DNA of 33,877 nt from Vitreoscilla massiliensis (lineage in GTDB: Bacteria > Pseudomonadota > Gammaproteobacteria > Burkholderiales > Neisseriaceae). Within the stretch, counting starts at the first letter, position 1. The number at the start of each line of letters is the position of its first letter. Below the pieces are notes generated by a model. That model saw only the letters and a list, made by a program, of their open reading frames with translations, searched no databases and was not told the DNA's origin. Positions 15,500-23,509 of this stretch are shown here, in pieces. Location: positions 517,948-551,824 of the forward strand of contig NZ_LN898220.1 of the NCBI RefSeq assembly GCF_001457815.1, read 5' to 3'. The position numbers and the translations under genes are program-made.

Positions 15500-17146
15500 A
15501 TGTGGCGTTCATTTGAAAACCCAGCGGTGCACAAACAAGCAAGCGATGCGGTGTTACAGGCCGATGTATTGGTGATAGGTGGCAGCATTGCCGGCTGCTG
15601 GGCCGCCTTGGTGGCCAAGCAAAACGGCGCCAAGCGCGTGGTGGTGTGTGAAAAAGGCATCGTTGGCCAAGCCGGCGTGGTGGCACAGGCCAGCGGCAGC
15701 GCCGCCTACCTCATCCCCGGCGCCGATGACTACAATGAAAAACTCATCCACTCGCGCCACGCAGCGGCCGAAGACATGGACGACTTGGATTTTGTGCGCT
15801 ATGTGTTTGGCGAAAGCTACCAAATCGCCTTGCAATTGCAGGCTTTGGGCTTTGAATCCGAGGTCGAACGTCCCGACATCAATGGCGTGCGCTCGAATTT
15901 GCTCGCGTTTGATGGCGCCAATGCCTTGGGTTTTTTCCGCCAATTGCTTCTGAGCTCAGGCGTGAGCATCCTCGATCACAGCCCCGCGTTGGAATTGTTA
16001 CAAAACGAGCACGGCGACATCGTTGGCGCCAATGGCATCAATACGCAATTGCACCACACATGGACAGTCTTGGCCGGCGCCACCATCTTGGCCACCGGCG
16101 GCAATGCGTTTCGCTCCGGCGCCATGGGCACCCACAACACCACCGGCGACGGCCATTTGCTCGCCGCCGAGGCGGGCGCCACGTTTTCGGGCATGGAATT
16201 CAGCGGCCATTACGGCATTTCACCGCAAGGCAGCCACACCACCAAAGGCTTTTGGCTCAGCAGTGCCACGTTTTACGATGGCAACGGCCAAGAAATCCGC
16301 AGCAATGGCTGGGAATCGGTGCATTTGGTCGGCAAAGCGATATTGGAAACTGGCGGCGCGTATGCGTCTATGAACCGTGGCAATGCCAGCTTAAAGGTAT
16401 TTGCTCAAGGCGTGCCCAGCATTTATGAGCATTTCCAGCGCGTGGGCATAGACCCGTTTACCGAAAAATTCCCGATTGAGCTGCGTTATGAAGGCCTAAT
16501 CCGTTCGGTCGGCGGCATCGTCATCGACGACGAAGGCAATACCGGCGTCAACGGCTTGTTTGCAGTGGGCGATGTCACCGAGCGCTCAAAAATGACTGGT
16601 GCGGCGATGAGCGGCGCCGGCCCTGCGATTGCGTGGTGCTTGGTCTCGGCCAAAATCGCCGGCAAACACGCGGCAGCATGGGCATTGGAGCGGCCAGTCA
16701 ACCCGCAACAAGCACTGCATGGCTTGGGCGGCGTCGGTTTGCGGCCACACAAGGCCAGCAAGCGTTTTCACGGCGCAGAGGTATTGCAAACGGTACAAAC
16801 ACACATCTTGCCCATAGAAAACACGGTGTTTCGCAGTCTGAATCAAGTACAGCAGTCGCTATCGACCTTAAACGCTTTGTGGCAAGAGCAGCAACAGCAA
16901 TTAACGCCACAAAACTTGCCAGACGCACTGTTGGCACGCGAAGCGGCGGCGATGTTATTGGATGCGCGCATGATGCTCACCGCCGCCAGCCAGCGTTTGG
17001 AAACCCGCGGCCTGCACCGCTTGCGCGAACACCCACAAGCCGATGCGGCGCAAAAACAGCACATTTTGCTCAAGGGCTTGGACACGCTGCAATGGCGCAA
17101 AACCACAGCGCGCCCCACGGCCAAACGCTTGCTCGAAGTAAATTAG
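15500..17146 (+). CDS. FAD-binding protein of the fumarate reductase / APS reductase-alpha-like family
   Basis: This 548-residue flavoprotein opens with the FAD motif DVLVIGGSIAGCWAALVAKQ near residues 22-41. It continues with the flavin contact VVAQASGSAAYLIPG, the GATILATGGNAFR block near 192, and the C-terminal GGIVIDDEGNTGVNGLFAVGDV and GAAMSGAGPAIAW. This is the succinate dehydrogenase/fumarate reductase/L-aspartate oxidase fold, in a variant resembling APS-reductase-type flavoproteins found beside sulfonate-type binding proteins. Such proteins usually work with a small ferredoxin subunit, but none follows here: only a DUS hairpin comes after it. The substrate is unknown; a sulfur or sulfonate role is inference from the divergent binding-protein gene. 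AAGG lies nine bases before the start. Confidence 0.8.
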   Translation: MWRSFENPAVHKQASDAVLQADVLVIGGSIAGCWAALVAKQNGAKRVVVCEKGIVGQAGVVAQASGSAAYLIPGADDYNEKLIHSRHAAAEDMDDLDFVRYVFGESYQIALQLQALGFESEVERPDINGVRSNLLAFDGANALGFFRQLLLSSGVSILDHSPALELLQNEHGDIVGANGINTQLHHTWTVLAGATILATGGNAFRSGAMGTHNTTGDGHLLAAEAGATFSGMEFSGHYGISPQGSHTTKGFWLSSATFYDGNGQEIRSNGWESVHLVGKAILETGGAYASMNRGNASLKVFAQGVPSIYEHFQRVGIDPFTEKFPIELRYEGLIRSVGGIVIDDEGNTGVNGLFAVGDVTERSKMTGAAMSGAGPAIAWCLVSAKIAGKHAAAWALERPVNPQQALHGLGGVGLRPHKASKRFHGAEVLQTVQTHILPIENTVFRSLNQVQQSLSTLNALWQEQQQQLTPQNLPDALLAREAAAMLLDARMMLTAASQRLETRGLHRLREHPQADAAQKQHILLKGLDTLQWRKTTARPTAKRLLEVN

Positions 17147-17179
17147 AGGATTAAAAGCAAGCAACTCGTAACATTATAA

Positions 17180-17221
17180 AAAGCGGCCTGTAAATGACTT
17201 ATCGTGATTTACAGGCCGCTT
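17180..17221 (+). terminator. DUS-pair hairpin after the flavoprotein gene
   Basis: AAGCGGCCTGTAAAT and ATTTACAGGCCGCTT pair around an 11-base loop. It lies 33 bp after the flavoprotein stop. Confidence 0.7.
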
Positions 17222-17328
17222 GTGATGGACAGTAACGCTTTCTGTTTTTATTGATAACTTCTTTCACACCACCTGCAATAAATAAATATAAGTATCCATA
17301 CACAGCGACAAACAAGGTTAGATACAGC

Positions 17329-17339
17329 TTACAGGCCGC
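17329..17339. repeat. Single intergenic DUS-like word
   Basis: TTACAGGCCGC stands alone in the spacer between the flavoprotein hairpin and the end of the secreted-protein gene at 17407. I see no other feature in 17222-17406. Confidence 0.6.
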
Positions 17340-17406
17340 ATCAAACAAAATGGCTTTGATTTCTAGCCCATGATTTCTAGTCACAACACGCAGGCACAGA
17401 CCACAC

Positions 17407-17928
17407 TTATAAAGGCAGTTTTTTGGCCAAGGCGAGTTTGCTGGCCAAGTCTTGTTTGGCCTCCAAGCCACTGTTGCCCTCTATCAACCAACACGCGCGT
17501 TGGCCGTTGTGCACCATCACGCTGGGGCTGACTTTGGACTGTGGGTCTTGTTGGCGGTAGACCGAGATGGTGGCGCTGATGGCTTCGATGCGGCCGTCGC
17601 CCAAATCGACTTCATCGGCGCAGGCTTGCGGTGCTAAATCCATGTATTGCAGATACAGCTCGGCATTGGCTGGCGCGTGTTTGGGCTGGATGGCAATGCT
17701 CAAACCGTCGGCATCTTGTTGCCATGTCAATACTTTAAAACCCCATTGTTGCAAGGTTTGTGGGCTTAAGCTGGGGATGGTTGCGGTATTGGCGTTTACA
17801 GGCCGCTTGCTTAAGGGCTGCGGGGTGTGGCTGAGTGTTAGAGGGGGATTTTCGGCTTTGCTGTGCCAATGTAATCCGATGGCAACGGCAGCCAGTGCTG
17901 CGACAGAAATGCATGCTTTTTTGAACAT
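17407..17928 (-). CDS. Secreted or membrane-anchored protein of unknown function
   Basis: This 173-residue protein starts MFKKACISVAALAAVAIGLH, a basic start and hydrophobic stretch (about 5-20) that act as signal peptide or anchor. A Pro/Thr-rich linker follows to about 55. A globular part comes next with two conserved-looking cysteines (QACADEVDLGDGRIEAI and QRACWLIEGNS) that may form a disulfide in the periplasm. I do not recognise a family. The frame continues upstream to 18108 but that part is a tRNA gene read as protein, so the start at 17928 is used. It lies 29 bp downstream of tRNA-Arg on the same strand and may share its promoter. A DUS at 17795-17808 is read KRPVN. Confidence 0.65.
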   Translation of the reverse strand: MFKKACISVAALAAVAIGLHWHSKAENPPLTLSHTPQPLSKRPVNANTATIPSLSPQTLQQWGFKVLTWQQDADGLSIAIQPKHAPANAELYLQYMDLAPQACADEVDLGDGRIEAISATISVYRQQDPQSKVSPSVMVHNGQRACWLIEGNSGLEAKQDLASKLALAKKLPL

Positions 17929-17957
17929 AGGCAATCTTGATGCAGGAACAGAAAGAA

Positions 17958-18033
17958 TGGCGCACCCGACAGGGATCGAACCTGTGACCTCCAGCTTCGG
18001 AAACTGACACTCTTCCAACTGAGCTACGGGTGC
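17958..18033 (-). tRNA. tRNA-Arg (anticodon CCG)
   Basis: The minus strand folds as a complete 76-base tRNA with encoded CCA. The acceptor stem GCACCCG pairs with CGGGTGC, followed by discriminator G. The D stem is GCTC/GAGT, and the anticodon arm TCAGT-TTCCGAA-GCTGG has anticodon CCG at its middle. The T arm is ACAGG-TTCGATC-CCTGT. It reads the arginine codon CGG. The two wobble pairs closing the anticodon stem are slightly unusual but acceptable. Confidence 0.95.
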
Positions 18034-18116
18034 GTTAAAGGAGGCTAAGGTTACCTGAAAAGCTTTAATTTGGCAAAAATTTCCGCGCACTGTCTGCGTT
18101 TGCGGCAATTGTTTGC

Positions 18117-18172
18117 GTTAAATCAAACCTTGGCCAAGCAATGCGGCAAAAGCGGATTTCCTTTGATTTAAC
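18117..18172. promoter_or_regulatory. Long-spaced inverted repeat between tRNA-Arg and the cytochrome gene
   Basis: GTTAAATCAAA (18117-18127) and TTTGATTTAAC (18162-18172) are exact reverse complements, 34 bases apart. They lie in the divergent region that serves both the tRNA and the c5-type cytochrome. They could be paired half-sites for a looping regulator or an RNA hairpin; the ATCAA/TTGAT cores resemble FNR half-sites but the spacing is wrong for one FNR dimer. Confidence 0.35.
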
Positions 18173-18209
18173 ACCAAGTTTCCGCATAGGAATGGCCATA
18201 TCGATTCAG

Positions 18210-18215
18210 TATAAT
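18210..18215 (+). promoter_or_regulatory. Candidate -10 box of the cytochrome gene
   Basis: A perfect TATAAT lies 53 bp before the cytochrome ATG; no convincing -35 box is seen at the usual spacing, so an activator may be needed. Confidence 0.4.
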
Positions 18216-18268
18216 GCCGCCAAGACTCATGAGTTGTACCAACCTTACATTGCGGACAAGGCTGAAGA

Positions 18269-18814
18269 ATGAACAATCAAAAAAACCAGAATACTGGTTC
18301 TGTCGTAACCACCTTACTCGGGGCCATCGTTATTGTAGTTGCATTTGTGTTTTTGCTGGTGCGTTTGGCGACCTCTGGCTATTTTGCCGATGTGGAGGAA
18401 ATGACAGGACATGCGGTGGAGACGCGCATTAAGCCACAAGGTGTGGTCACCATGGGAGATGGTGTTCCTGCAGGTCAGCGCACTGGCGAAGCGGTGTTTA
18501 ACAAAGTGTGTATTCAATGCCATGCGGAAAACGCGGTGGTGGCCAATTCACCTAAAGTCAACCATCCTAGCGATTGGGCACCACGCATCGCCAAAGGCAT
18601 GCCAGCCTTATTGCACTCGGCCATCAATGGTTTCAATGCCATGCCCAAACGTGGCGGCAATCCTGATTTGACCGATGATGAATTGGAACGCGCCATTGCT
18701 TACATGGCCAACCATTCGGGTGGTAAATTCACTGAGCCACCAATCGTAGCGGCTTCTGATGCGCAAGCTGCCAGTGCGCCAGCCACGGCCAGTGCTGCCT
18801 CAGCCGCCCAATAG
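18269..18814 (+). CDS. Membrane-anchored c5-type monoheme cytochrome c
   Basis: The 181-residue product has one N-terminal membrane helix (about 12-33), a periplasmic linker, and a single c-type heme site C-I-Q-C-H at residues 81-85. The axial Met is most likely M125 in GFNAMPKRGG. The PDLTDDELERAIAYMANHSGG helix after it is typical of cytochrome c5. An Ala/Ser-rich tail ends the protein. Neisserial membrane-bound c5 carries electrons from the bc1 complex to terminal oxidase or nitrite reductase; this single-domain form probably does similar work. A hairpin terminator follows, so it is monocistronic. Confidence 0.85.
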   Translation: MNNQKNQNTGSVVTTLLGAIVIVVAFVFLLVRLATSGYFADVEEMTGHAVETRIKPQGVVTMGDGVPAGQRTGEAVFNKVCIQCHAENAVVANSPKVNHPSDWAPRIAKGMPALLHSAINGFNAMPKRGGNPDLTDDELERAIAYMANHSGGKFTEPPIVAASDAQAASAPATASAASAAQ

Positions 18815-18833
18815 ACTCAAGTTGTAGTATGAT

Positions 18834-18862
18834 AAACGCGCCTCAATATTGGCGCGTTTTTT
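18834..18862 (+). terminator. Rho-independent terminator of the cytochrome gene (not a DUS pair)
   Basis: AAACGCGCC and GGCGCGTTT pair around an eight-base loop and are followed by a run of T. It lies 19 bp after the cytochrome stop and only 23 bp before anmK. It is one of two hairpin terminators here that do not use the uptake word. Confidence 0.8.
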
Positions 18863-18885
18863 ATTGATTAAAAGAAGAAGAATCC

Positions 18886-19971
18886 ATGACTTATTATATC
18901 GGTTTGATGTCGGGCACCAGCTTAGATGGTGTCGATGCGGTGTTAATCGACATGCAAGGCGCCCAATGGCAAGGCGCATTGGCACACAGCTACCTGCCCT
19001 ATCCCGAAGACATCAAAACCGCAGTCTTGGCCTTGCAACAACATGGGCATGACGAATTGCACCAAGCGGCTTTATTGGCACAGCGTTTGAGCCGCTTGTA
19101 TGCGCAAACCGTGTTGCAATTGTTGGCAGCACAAGGCTTACAGGCCGCTGACATTGCCGCCATAGGCTGCCATGGTCAAACCATACGCCATGCGCCCGAA
19201 TTGGGTTACAGCTTGCAATTGGCCGATTGGTCTTTACTGGCCGAATTAACCGGTATTGATGTGGTTGGCGATTTTCGCAGCCGCGATTTGGCCGCAGGTG
19301 GTCAAGGCGCACCATTGGTGCCAGCGTTTCACGCTGCCTTGTTTGCCCATCCGGAAGAAACGCGGGTATTGGCCAATATCGGTGGCATCTCCAACATCAG
19401 CGTGTTGCGCCCGCATGAGGCGATTTTGGGCTTTGATACCGGCCCTGGCAATATGTTGATGGACGCGTGGATGCAGACCCATTTTGGTCAGCCTTACGAT
19501 GCCGACAGCCGCATCGCCCAGCAAGGACAGGTGTTGCCTGATTTGCTGCAAGCGCTGCTGAACCACCCGTATTTTCGCATGTCCGCGCCCAAATCCACCG
19601 GCCGTGATTTGTTCTCTTTGAGCTGGTTAAATACTTATTTAAGCGGCATCGAAGCACCGCAAGATGTGCTGCGCACCTTGTTGGAATTAACGGCAGTGAG
19701 TTTAAGCACAGAAATTGCTGTATTTGCGCCGAAAGCTGTGTATGTGTGCGGCGGCGGTGTGTACAATCCCTTGCTATTAGAGCGTTTACCTGCATTATTG
19801 CCACGCAGCACATGGCACAGCACCACCGCCCTCAACCTAGACCCACAATGGGTCGAAGCTGCCGCTTTTGCATGGTTGGCAGCGCAACGCTTGCTTGGAC
19901 TGCCTAGCAACGCCCCCGCCGCCACTGGCGCCAAAGGGCCGCGCGTGTTGGGTGCCATTTACCAAGCTTGA
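18886..19971 (+). CDS. anmK: Anhydro-N-acetylmuramic acid kinase
   Basis: AnmK opens the 1,6-anhydro ring and phosphorylates anhydroMurNAc to MurNAc-6-phosphate with ATP, recycling cell-wall sugar in the cytoplasm. The 361-residue product is full length. It begins YYIGLMSGTSLDGVDAVLID, the ATP/sugar-binding start. It continues with GCHGQTIRH, VVGDFRSRDLAAGGQGAPLVPAFH, NIGGISNISVL, FDTGPGN, KSTGRDLF and the C-terminal VCGGGVYNP. The first ATG is used; a purine-rich AAAAGAAGAAGAA precedes it. It is followed closely by ftsK (21 bp), so the two cell-wall/division genes may be co-transcribed. An internal DUS at 19138-19149 is read LQAAD. Confidence 0.95.
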   Translation: MTYYIGLMSGTSLDGVDAVLIDMQGAQWQGALAHSYLPYPEDIKTAVLALQQHGHDELHQAALLAQRLSRLYAQTVLQLLAAQGLQAADIAAIGCHGQTIRHAPELGYSLQLADWSLLAELTGIDVVGDFRSRDLAAGGQGAPLVPAFHAALFAHPEETRVLANIGGISNISVLRPHEAILGFDTGPGNMLMDAWMQTHFGQPYDADSRIAQQGQVLPDLLQALLNHPYFRMSAPKSTGRDLFSLSWLNTYLSGIEAPQDVLRTLLELTAVSLSTEIAVFAPKAVYVCGGGVYNPLLLERLPALLPRSTWHSTTALNLDPQWVEAAAFAWLAAQRLLGLPSNAPAATGAKGPRVLGAIYQA

Positions 19972-19992
19972 TTACCCTAATGATGTAAGTGT

Positions 19993-22416
19993 ATGAAGAA
20001 AAAAGACAACCGCAAACCCACACTGACCCCTCCAAAACGGGGCGTGGTCAGCAATTCCAAACTGTCGAAACAGCCGGACATCGGCTTTCGTGTTTTCAGC
20101 GCCTTCAACGACACCATTTGGTTGGTGATGCTCATCGTCACCGGTTTTTTTGCTGCCGCCTTGATCAGTTTCGACATGAACGACCCCGCTTTCACCCGCA
20201 GCACCGATGGCGCCCACGCCAATAATATGGCCGGCATGGTCGGCGCGTATGTGGCCGACATTGCCTATTATTTGTGCGGCTTGTCGGTGTGGTGGGTGGT
20301 CATTGAAGCGGCGATTTTGCTGTTTCGTGCCTTTCAGCCCTTGCTAATCGCCAAAAAAATCGACACCAATCACCGCTTGGGCATGGGTGCTTTGGGCACG
20401 GTCATCATGATTGCCGGCAGTGGCTTATTGGAAAACTGGTTAGGCCACGATTATTTGCAAGACGCTTTGCCCTTGGGCGCCGGCGGCTTGTGGGGACAAA
20501 CCATCGTACCCTTATTGGAATACGGCGTTGGCCGCTCCAGCGGCGTCATCATCAGCATGTTGTTGATGTTGATGGGCTTGTCGATGATGTTGCAAATGAC
20601 GTGGTTGGAATTGGTGGAAAAAGTCGGCAACCGCGCGCAGTGGTTGTGGTTTCACCTGATTAAGCGCCCGAGCCAATTGATGCGTGAATTGCCCAAACCA
20701 CGCAAATTCCGCCAAACCATGGCCACGGTAGAAGACATTACCGCCACGCCAGTGGACACGCCCACAGGCGCCAGCAGCAACCGCAAAATCGCCACACCAT
20801 CTGCCAACGCCGCCAGCGCAGCAACAGCAGTGGAGCACGCGCCCACTGTCGCGCCACCGAGTAAGCCGGCGATTCCGGTGCAAACGTCGTTGTTTGACGA
20901 TGAAACTGCGCCCAAAACCGCCAACAATCAGCCCGTGCGCACCGATTTGCCGCACCTAGAATTGTTACAGGCCGCTACTGCACAGGTTTCAACCATGAAG
21001 CCAGAGCAATTGCAAGAAACCGCGCAATTGATTGAAACCAAGCTGGCCGAATTTGGCGTGACCGTACAAGTGGTCAGCGCCACTACTGGCCCAGTGATTA
21101 CCCGTTATGAAATCGAGCCGGCCACCGGTGTCAAAGGCAGCCAAATTGTCAATTTGGCCAAAGACTTGGCGCGTGCCTTGTCTTTGCAAAGCGTGCGTGT
21201 GGTCGAAACCATCGCCGGTAAAAACACCATGGGCATAGAGTTGCCGAATGACCAGCGCCAAGACGTGGCCTTCCGCGAATTGTTACAGGCCAATGTGTTT
21301 GAATCTGCCAAATCCAAACTGACGCTCGCCATGGGCAAAGACATTGCCGGTGTGCCGGTGGTGGCCGATTTGGGCAAAATGCCGCACGTATTGGTGGCCG
21401 GTACCACTGGCTCGGGCAAATCGGTGGCAATCAATACCATGATTTTGTCCATGCTGTACAAAGCCACCGCCGAAGAAGTGCGCCTGATTATGGTCGACCC
21501 GAAAATGCTGGAATTGTCGGTGTATGAAGGCATTCCACATCTGTTGGCACCGGTGGTGACCGACATGAAACAAGCTGGCAATGCACTCAATTGGTGCGTG
21601 GCCGAGATGGAGCGCCGTTACCGCTTGCTCGCCCATGTCGGCGTGCGCCAATTGGCCGGTTATAACGACAAAATACAGGCCGCTCGTGACAGCGATAAGC
21701 CGATATTCAACCCGTTCAGCCTCACACCGGACGAGCCTGAAGCCTTGGAAAAACTGCCACACATCGTGGTCATCATTGATGAATTGGCCGACTTGATGAT
21801 GGTAGAAGGCAAAAAAGTCGAACAGCAAATCGCGCGCTTGGCACAAAAAGCCCGCGCCGCTGGCATCCATTTGATTTTGGCCACACAGCGTCCGTCTGTC
21901 GATGTGATTACCGGTTTGATTAAGGCCAATATCCCTACCCGCATTGCGTTTCAGGTGTCGAGCAAAATTGATTCACGCACCATCTTAGACCAAGGCGGTG
22001 CGGAAAACCTGCTCGGCAAAGGCGATATGTTGTTCTTGCCACCGGGCACGGCCGAGCCGACGCGTTTGCACGGCGCGTTTGTGCGCGATGAAGACGTGCA
22101 CCAAGTGGTGGAATTCCTCAAAGCACAAGCGCCGGCGCAATACATCGAAGGCTTGTTGTCCGGCGAAGCTGGCTTGGATTTGGAAGCCAGTGAAGGCGCG
22201 GCCGGCGGCGCGGAAAAACACGATGAATTGTTCGACCAAGCGGTGGAATTCATCTTAAACAGCCGCAAAACCTCAATTTCATCGTTGCAACGCCACCTGC
22301 GCATAGGCTATAACCGCTCGGCCAATTTGATGGAAGAATTGGAACGCGCCGGCATCGTCTCTGCCCCTGAATTGGGTGGCAGCCGCCAAATTTTAGCCAA
22401 GCGAGCAGCCGAGTAA
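19993..22416 (+). CDS. ftsK: DNA translocase FtsK
   Basis: FtsK couples cell division to chromosome segregation at the septum. The 807-residue product has four N-terminal membrane helices (about 36-55, 80-108, 125-145, 175-195) and a short Ala/Pro/Thr-rich linker (about 235-310). The RecA-like motor follows, with Walker A GTTGSGKSVAINTM near residue 470 and Walker B IVVIIDELADLMM near 593, together with the LATQRPSVDVITGLIKANIP block. The C-terminal winged-helix gamma domain (about 745-807, SISSLQRHLRIGYNRSANLM) should read polar KOPS-type sequences and activate XerCD. The linker is shorter than in E. coli. Three uptake words occur in frame as LQAAT, LQANV and IQAAR. The stop overlaps the hemH start by one base. 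Confidence 0.96.
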   Translation: MKKKDNRKPTLTPPKRGVVSNSKLSKQPDIGFRVFSAFNDTIWLVMLIVTGFFAAALISFDMNDPAFTRSTDGAHANNMAGMVGAYVADIAYYLCGLSVWWVVIEAAILLFRAFQPLLIAKKIDTNHRLGMGALGTVIMIAGSGLLENWLGHDYLQDALPLGAGGLWGQTIVPLLEYGVGRSSGVIISMLLMLMGLSMMLQMTWLELVEKVGNRAQWLWFHLIKRPSQLMRELPKPRKFRQTMATVEDITATPVDTPTGASSNRKIATPSANAASAATAVEHAPTVAPPSKPAIPVQTSLFDDETAPKTANNQPVRTDLPHLELLQAATAQVSTMKPEQLQETAQLIETKLAEFGVTVQVVSATTGPVITRYEIEPATGVKGSQIVNLAKDLARALSLQSVRVVETIAGKNTMGIELPNDQRQDVAFRELLQANVFESAKSKLTLAMGKDIAGVPVVADLGKMPHVLVAGTTGSGKSVAINTMILSMLYKATAEEVRLIMVDPKMLELSVYEGIPHLLAPVVTDMKQAGNALNWCVAEMERRYRLLAHVGVRQLAGYNDKIQAARDSDKPIFNPFSLTPDEPEALEKLPHIVVIIDELADLMMVEGKKVEQQIARLAQKARAAGIHLILATQRPSVDVITGLIKANIPTRIAFQVSSKIDSRTILDQGGAENLLGKGDMLFLPPGTAEPTRLHGAFVRDEDVHQVVEFLKAQAPAQYIEGLLSGEAGLDLEASEGAAGGAEKHDELFDQAVEFILNSRKTSISSLQRHLRIGYNRSANLMEELERAGIVSAPELGGSRQILAKRAAE

Positions 22417-23432
22417 TGAGCATATACCTACAAGAACCACAGCGCCGCCTGACAGACAAAGTCGGCGTGTTATTGATGAATTTGGGCACGCCACAGTCGT
22501 GCGATACCGCCGACGTGCGTGCGTATTTAAAAGAATTTCTGTCCGACCAACGCGTGGTGGAATTGCCCAAAGCGCTGTGGCAACCGATATTGCGCGGCGC
22601 GATTTTGCCGCGCCGTCCCAAGGCCAGCGCCGCCAATTACCGCAAAGTGTGGACGGAACAAGGCTCGCCGTTGGCGGTGATTTTGGCGGCACAAACCCAA
22701 GCGGTACGCGAGTATTTCCAACACTTGGGCAAAGAAGTCATCGTCGATTTCGCCATGACGTATGGCCAGCCCAGCATCGCCAGCCAAATCGAAGCCTTCA
22801 AACAACAAGGCGTGGGGCGTTTGTTGGTCTTGCCGCTGTACCCGCAATATTCCAGCTCGGCCACTGCCGCCGCGCTCGACAAGCTGTATGCCGATTTGCA
22901 AAATCAGCGCAATACCCCGTCTTTGCGTGTGTTAAGCCGCTATGGCAACCGCAGCGGCTACATCAGCGCCATGTCACACCATTTGCGCACGCAAGCACCG
23001 AACTTACAGCATTACGACAAAATCATGTTCAGCTACCACGGCATTCCGCAATTGCACGTCGACGCCGGCGATCCGTATTTGGACGAGTGCTTGGAAACCT
23101 CGCAACTTTTGGCCGAACATGTGGGTTTACAGGCCGACCATTACATCACGGCGTTTCAAAGCCGCTTTGGCAAGGCCAAATGGATAGGCCCATCGACGCA
23201 AGACTTGTTGCAATCCTTGCCACAACAAGGTGTGCGCAAGCTGGCGGTGTTTTGCCCCGGCTTCAGCGCCGACTGCTTGGAAACCTTGGAAGAAATTGCC
23301 ATCAGTGGGCAAGAATTGTTTGTCGCCGCCGGTGGCGAGCAATTTGATTACATCCCGTGTTTGAATACCGAAGTGGTGTGGACTGAGGCTTTGTGCTTGA
23401 TGGTGGCGCAGGAATTATCAGGCTGGATTTAA
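22416..23432 (+). CDS. hemH: Ferrochelatase
   Basis: HemH inserts Fe(II) into protoporphyrin IX, the last step of heme synthesis. The 338-residue product shows KVGVLLMNLGTPQS at the start, LRGAILPRRPKASAANYRKV, GSPL, the VLPLYPQYSSSATA block near residue 140, the active-site His in MFSYHGIP near residue 207, and the conserved Glu region CPGFSADCLETLEEI. The start overlaps the ftsK stop (TAATG), indicating coupling. Supply of heme fits the several c-type cytochromes encoded nearby. An internal DUS is read LQADH at 23126-23136. Confidence 0.95.
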   Translation: MSIYLQEPQRRLTDKVGVLLMNLGTPQSCDTADVRAYLKEFLSDQRVVELPKALWQPILRGAILPRRPKASAANYRKVWTEQGSPLAVILAAQTQAVREYFQHLGKEVIVDFAMTYGQPSIASQIEAFKQQGVGRLLVLPLYPQYSSSATAAALDKLYADLQNQRNTPSLRVLSRYGNRSGYISAMSHHLRTQAPNLQHYDKIMFSYHGIPQLHVDAGDPYLDECLETSQLLAEHVGLQADHYITAFQSRFGKAKWIGPSTQDLLQSLPQQGVRKLAVFCPGFSADCLETLEEIAISGQELFVAAGGEQFDYIPCLNTEVVWTEALCLMVAQELSGWI

Positions 23433-23441
23433 AACAAGGAC

Positions 23442-23471
23442 TTGGCGAAAACCAATGCTCTATAGGATAAT
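23442..23471 (+). promoter_or_regulatory. Candidate sigma-70 promoter of pgk
   Basis: TTGGCG (23442-23447) and GATAAT (23466-23471) are 18 bases apart, in the 77-bp gap between hemH and pgk and 38 bp before the pgk ATG. Confidence 0.45.
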
Positions 23472-23509
23472 TCAGCTTTTATACCTTATCAGTCTCAGAA
23501 ATCAGAACA

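Noticed and set aside
16633..17154. 173-residue open frame overlapping the end of the flavoprotein gene
   Set aside because: It is a different frame of the flavoprotein gene, low in complexity and Arg/His-rich, with no independent support.
17929..18108. N-terminal extension of the secreted-protein frame up to 18108
   Set aside because: It reads through the tRNA-Arg gene on the same strand (giving the well-known false VAQLEE...GSIPV peptide), so the true start is at 17928.
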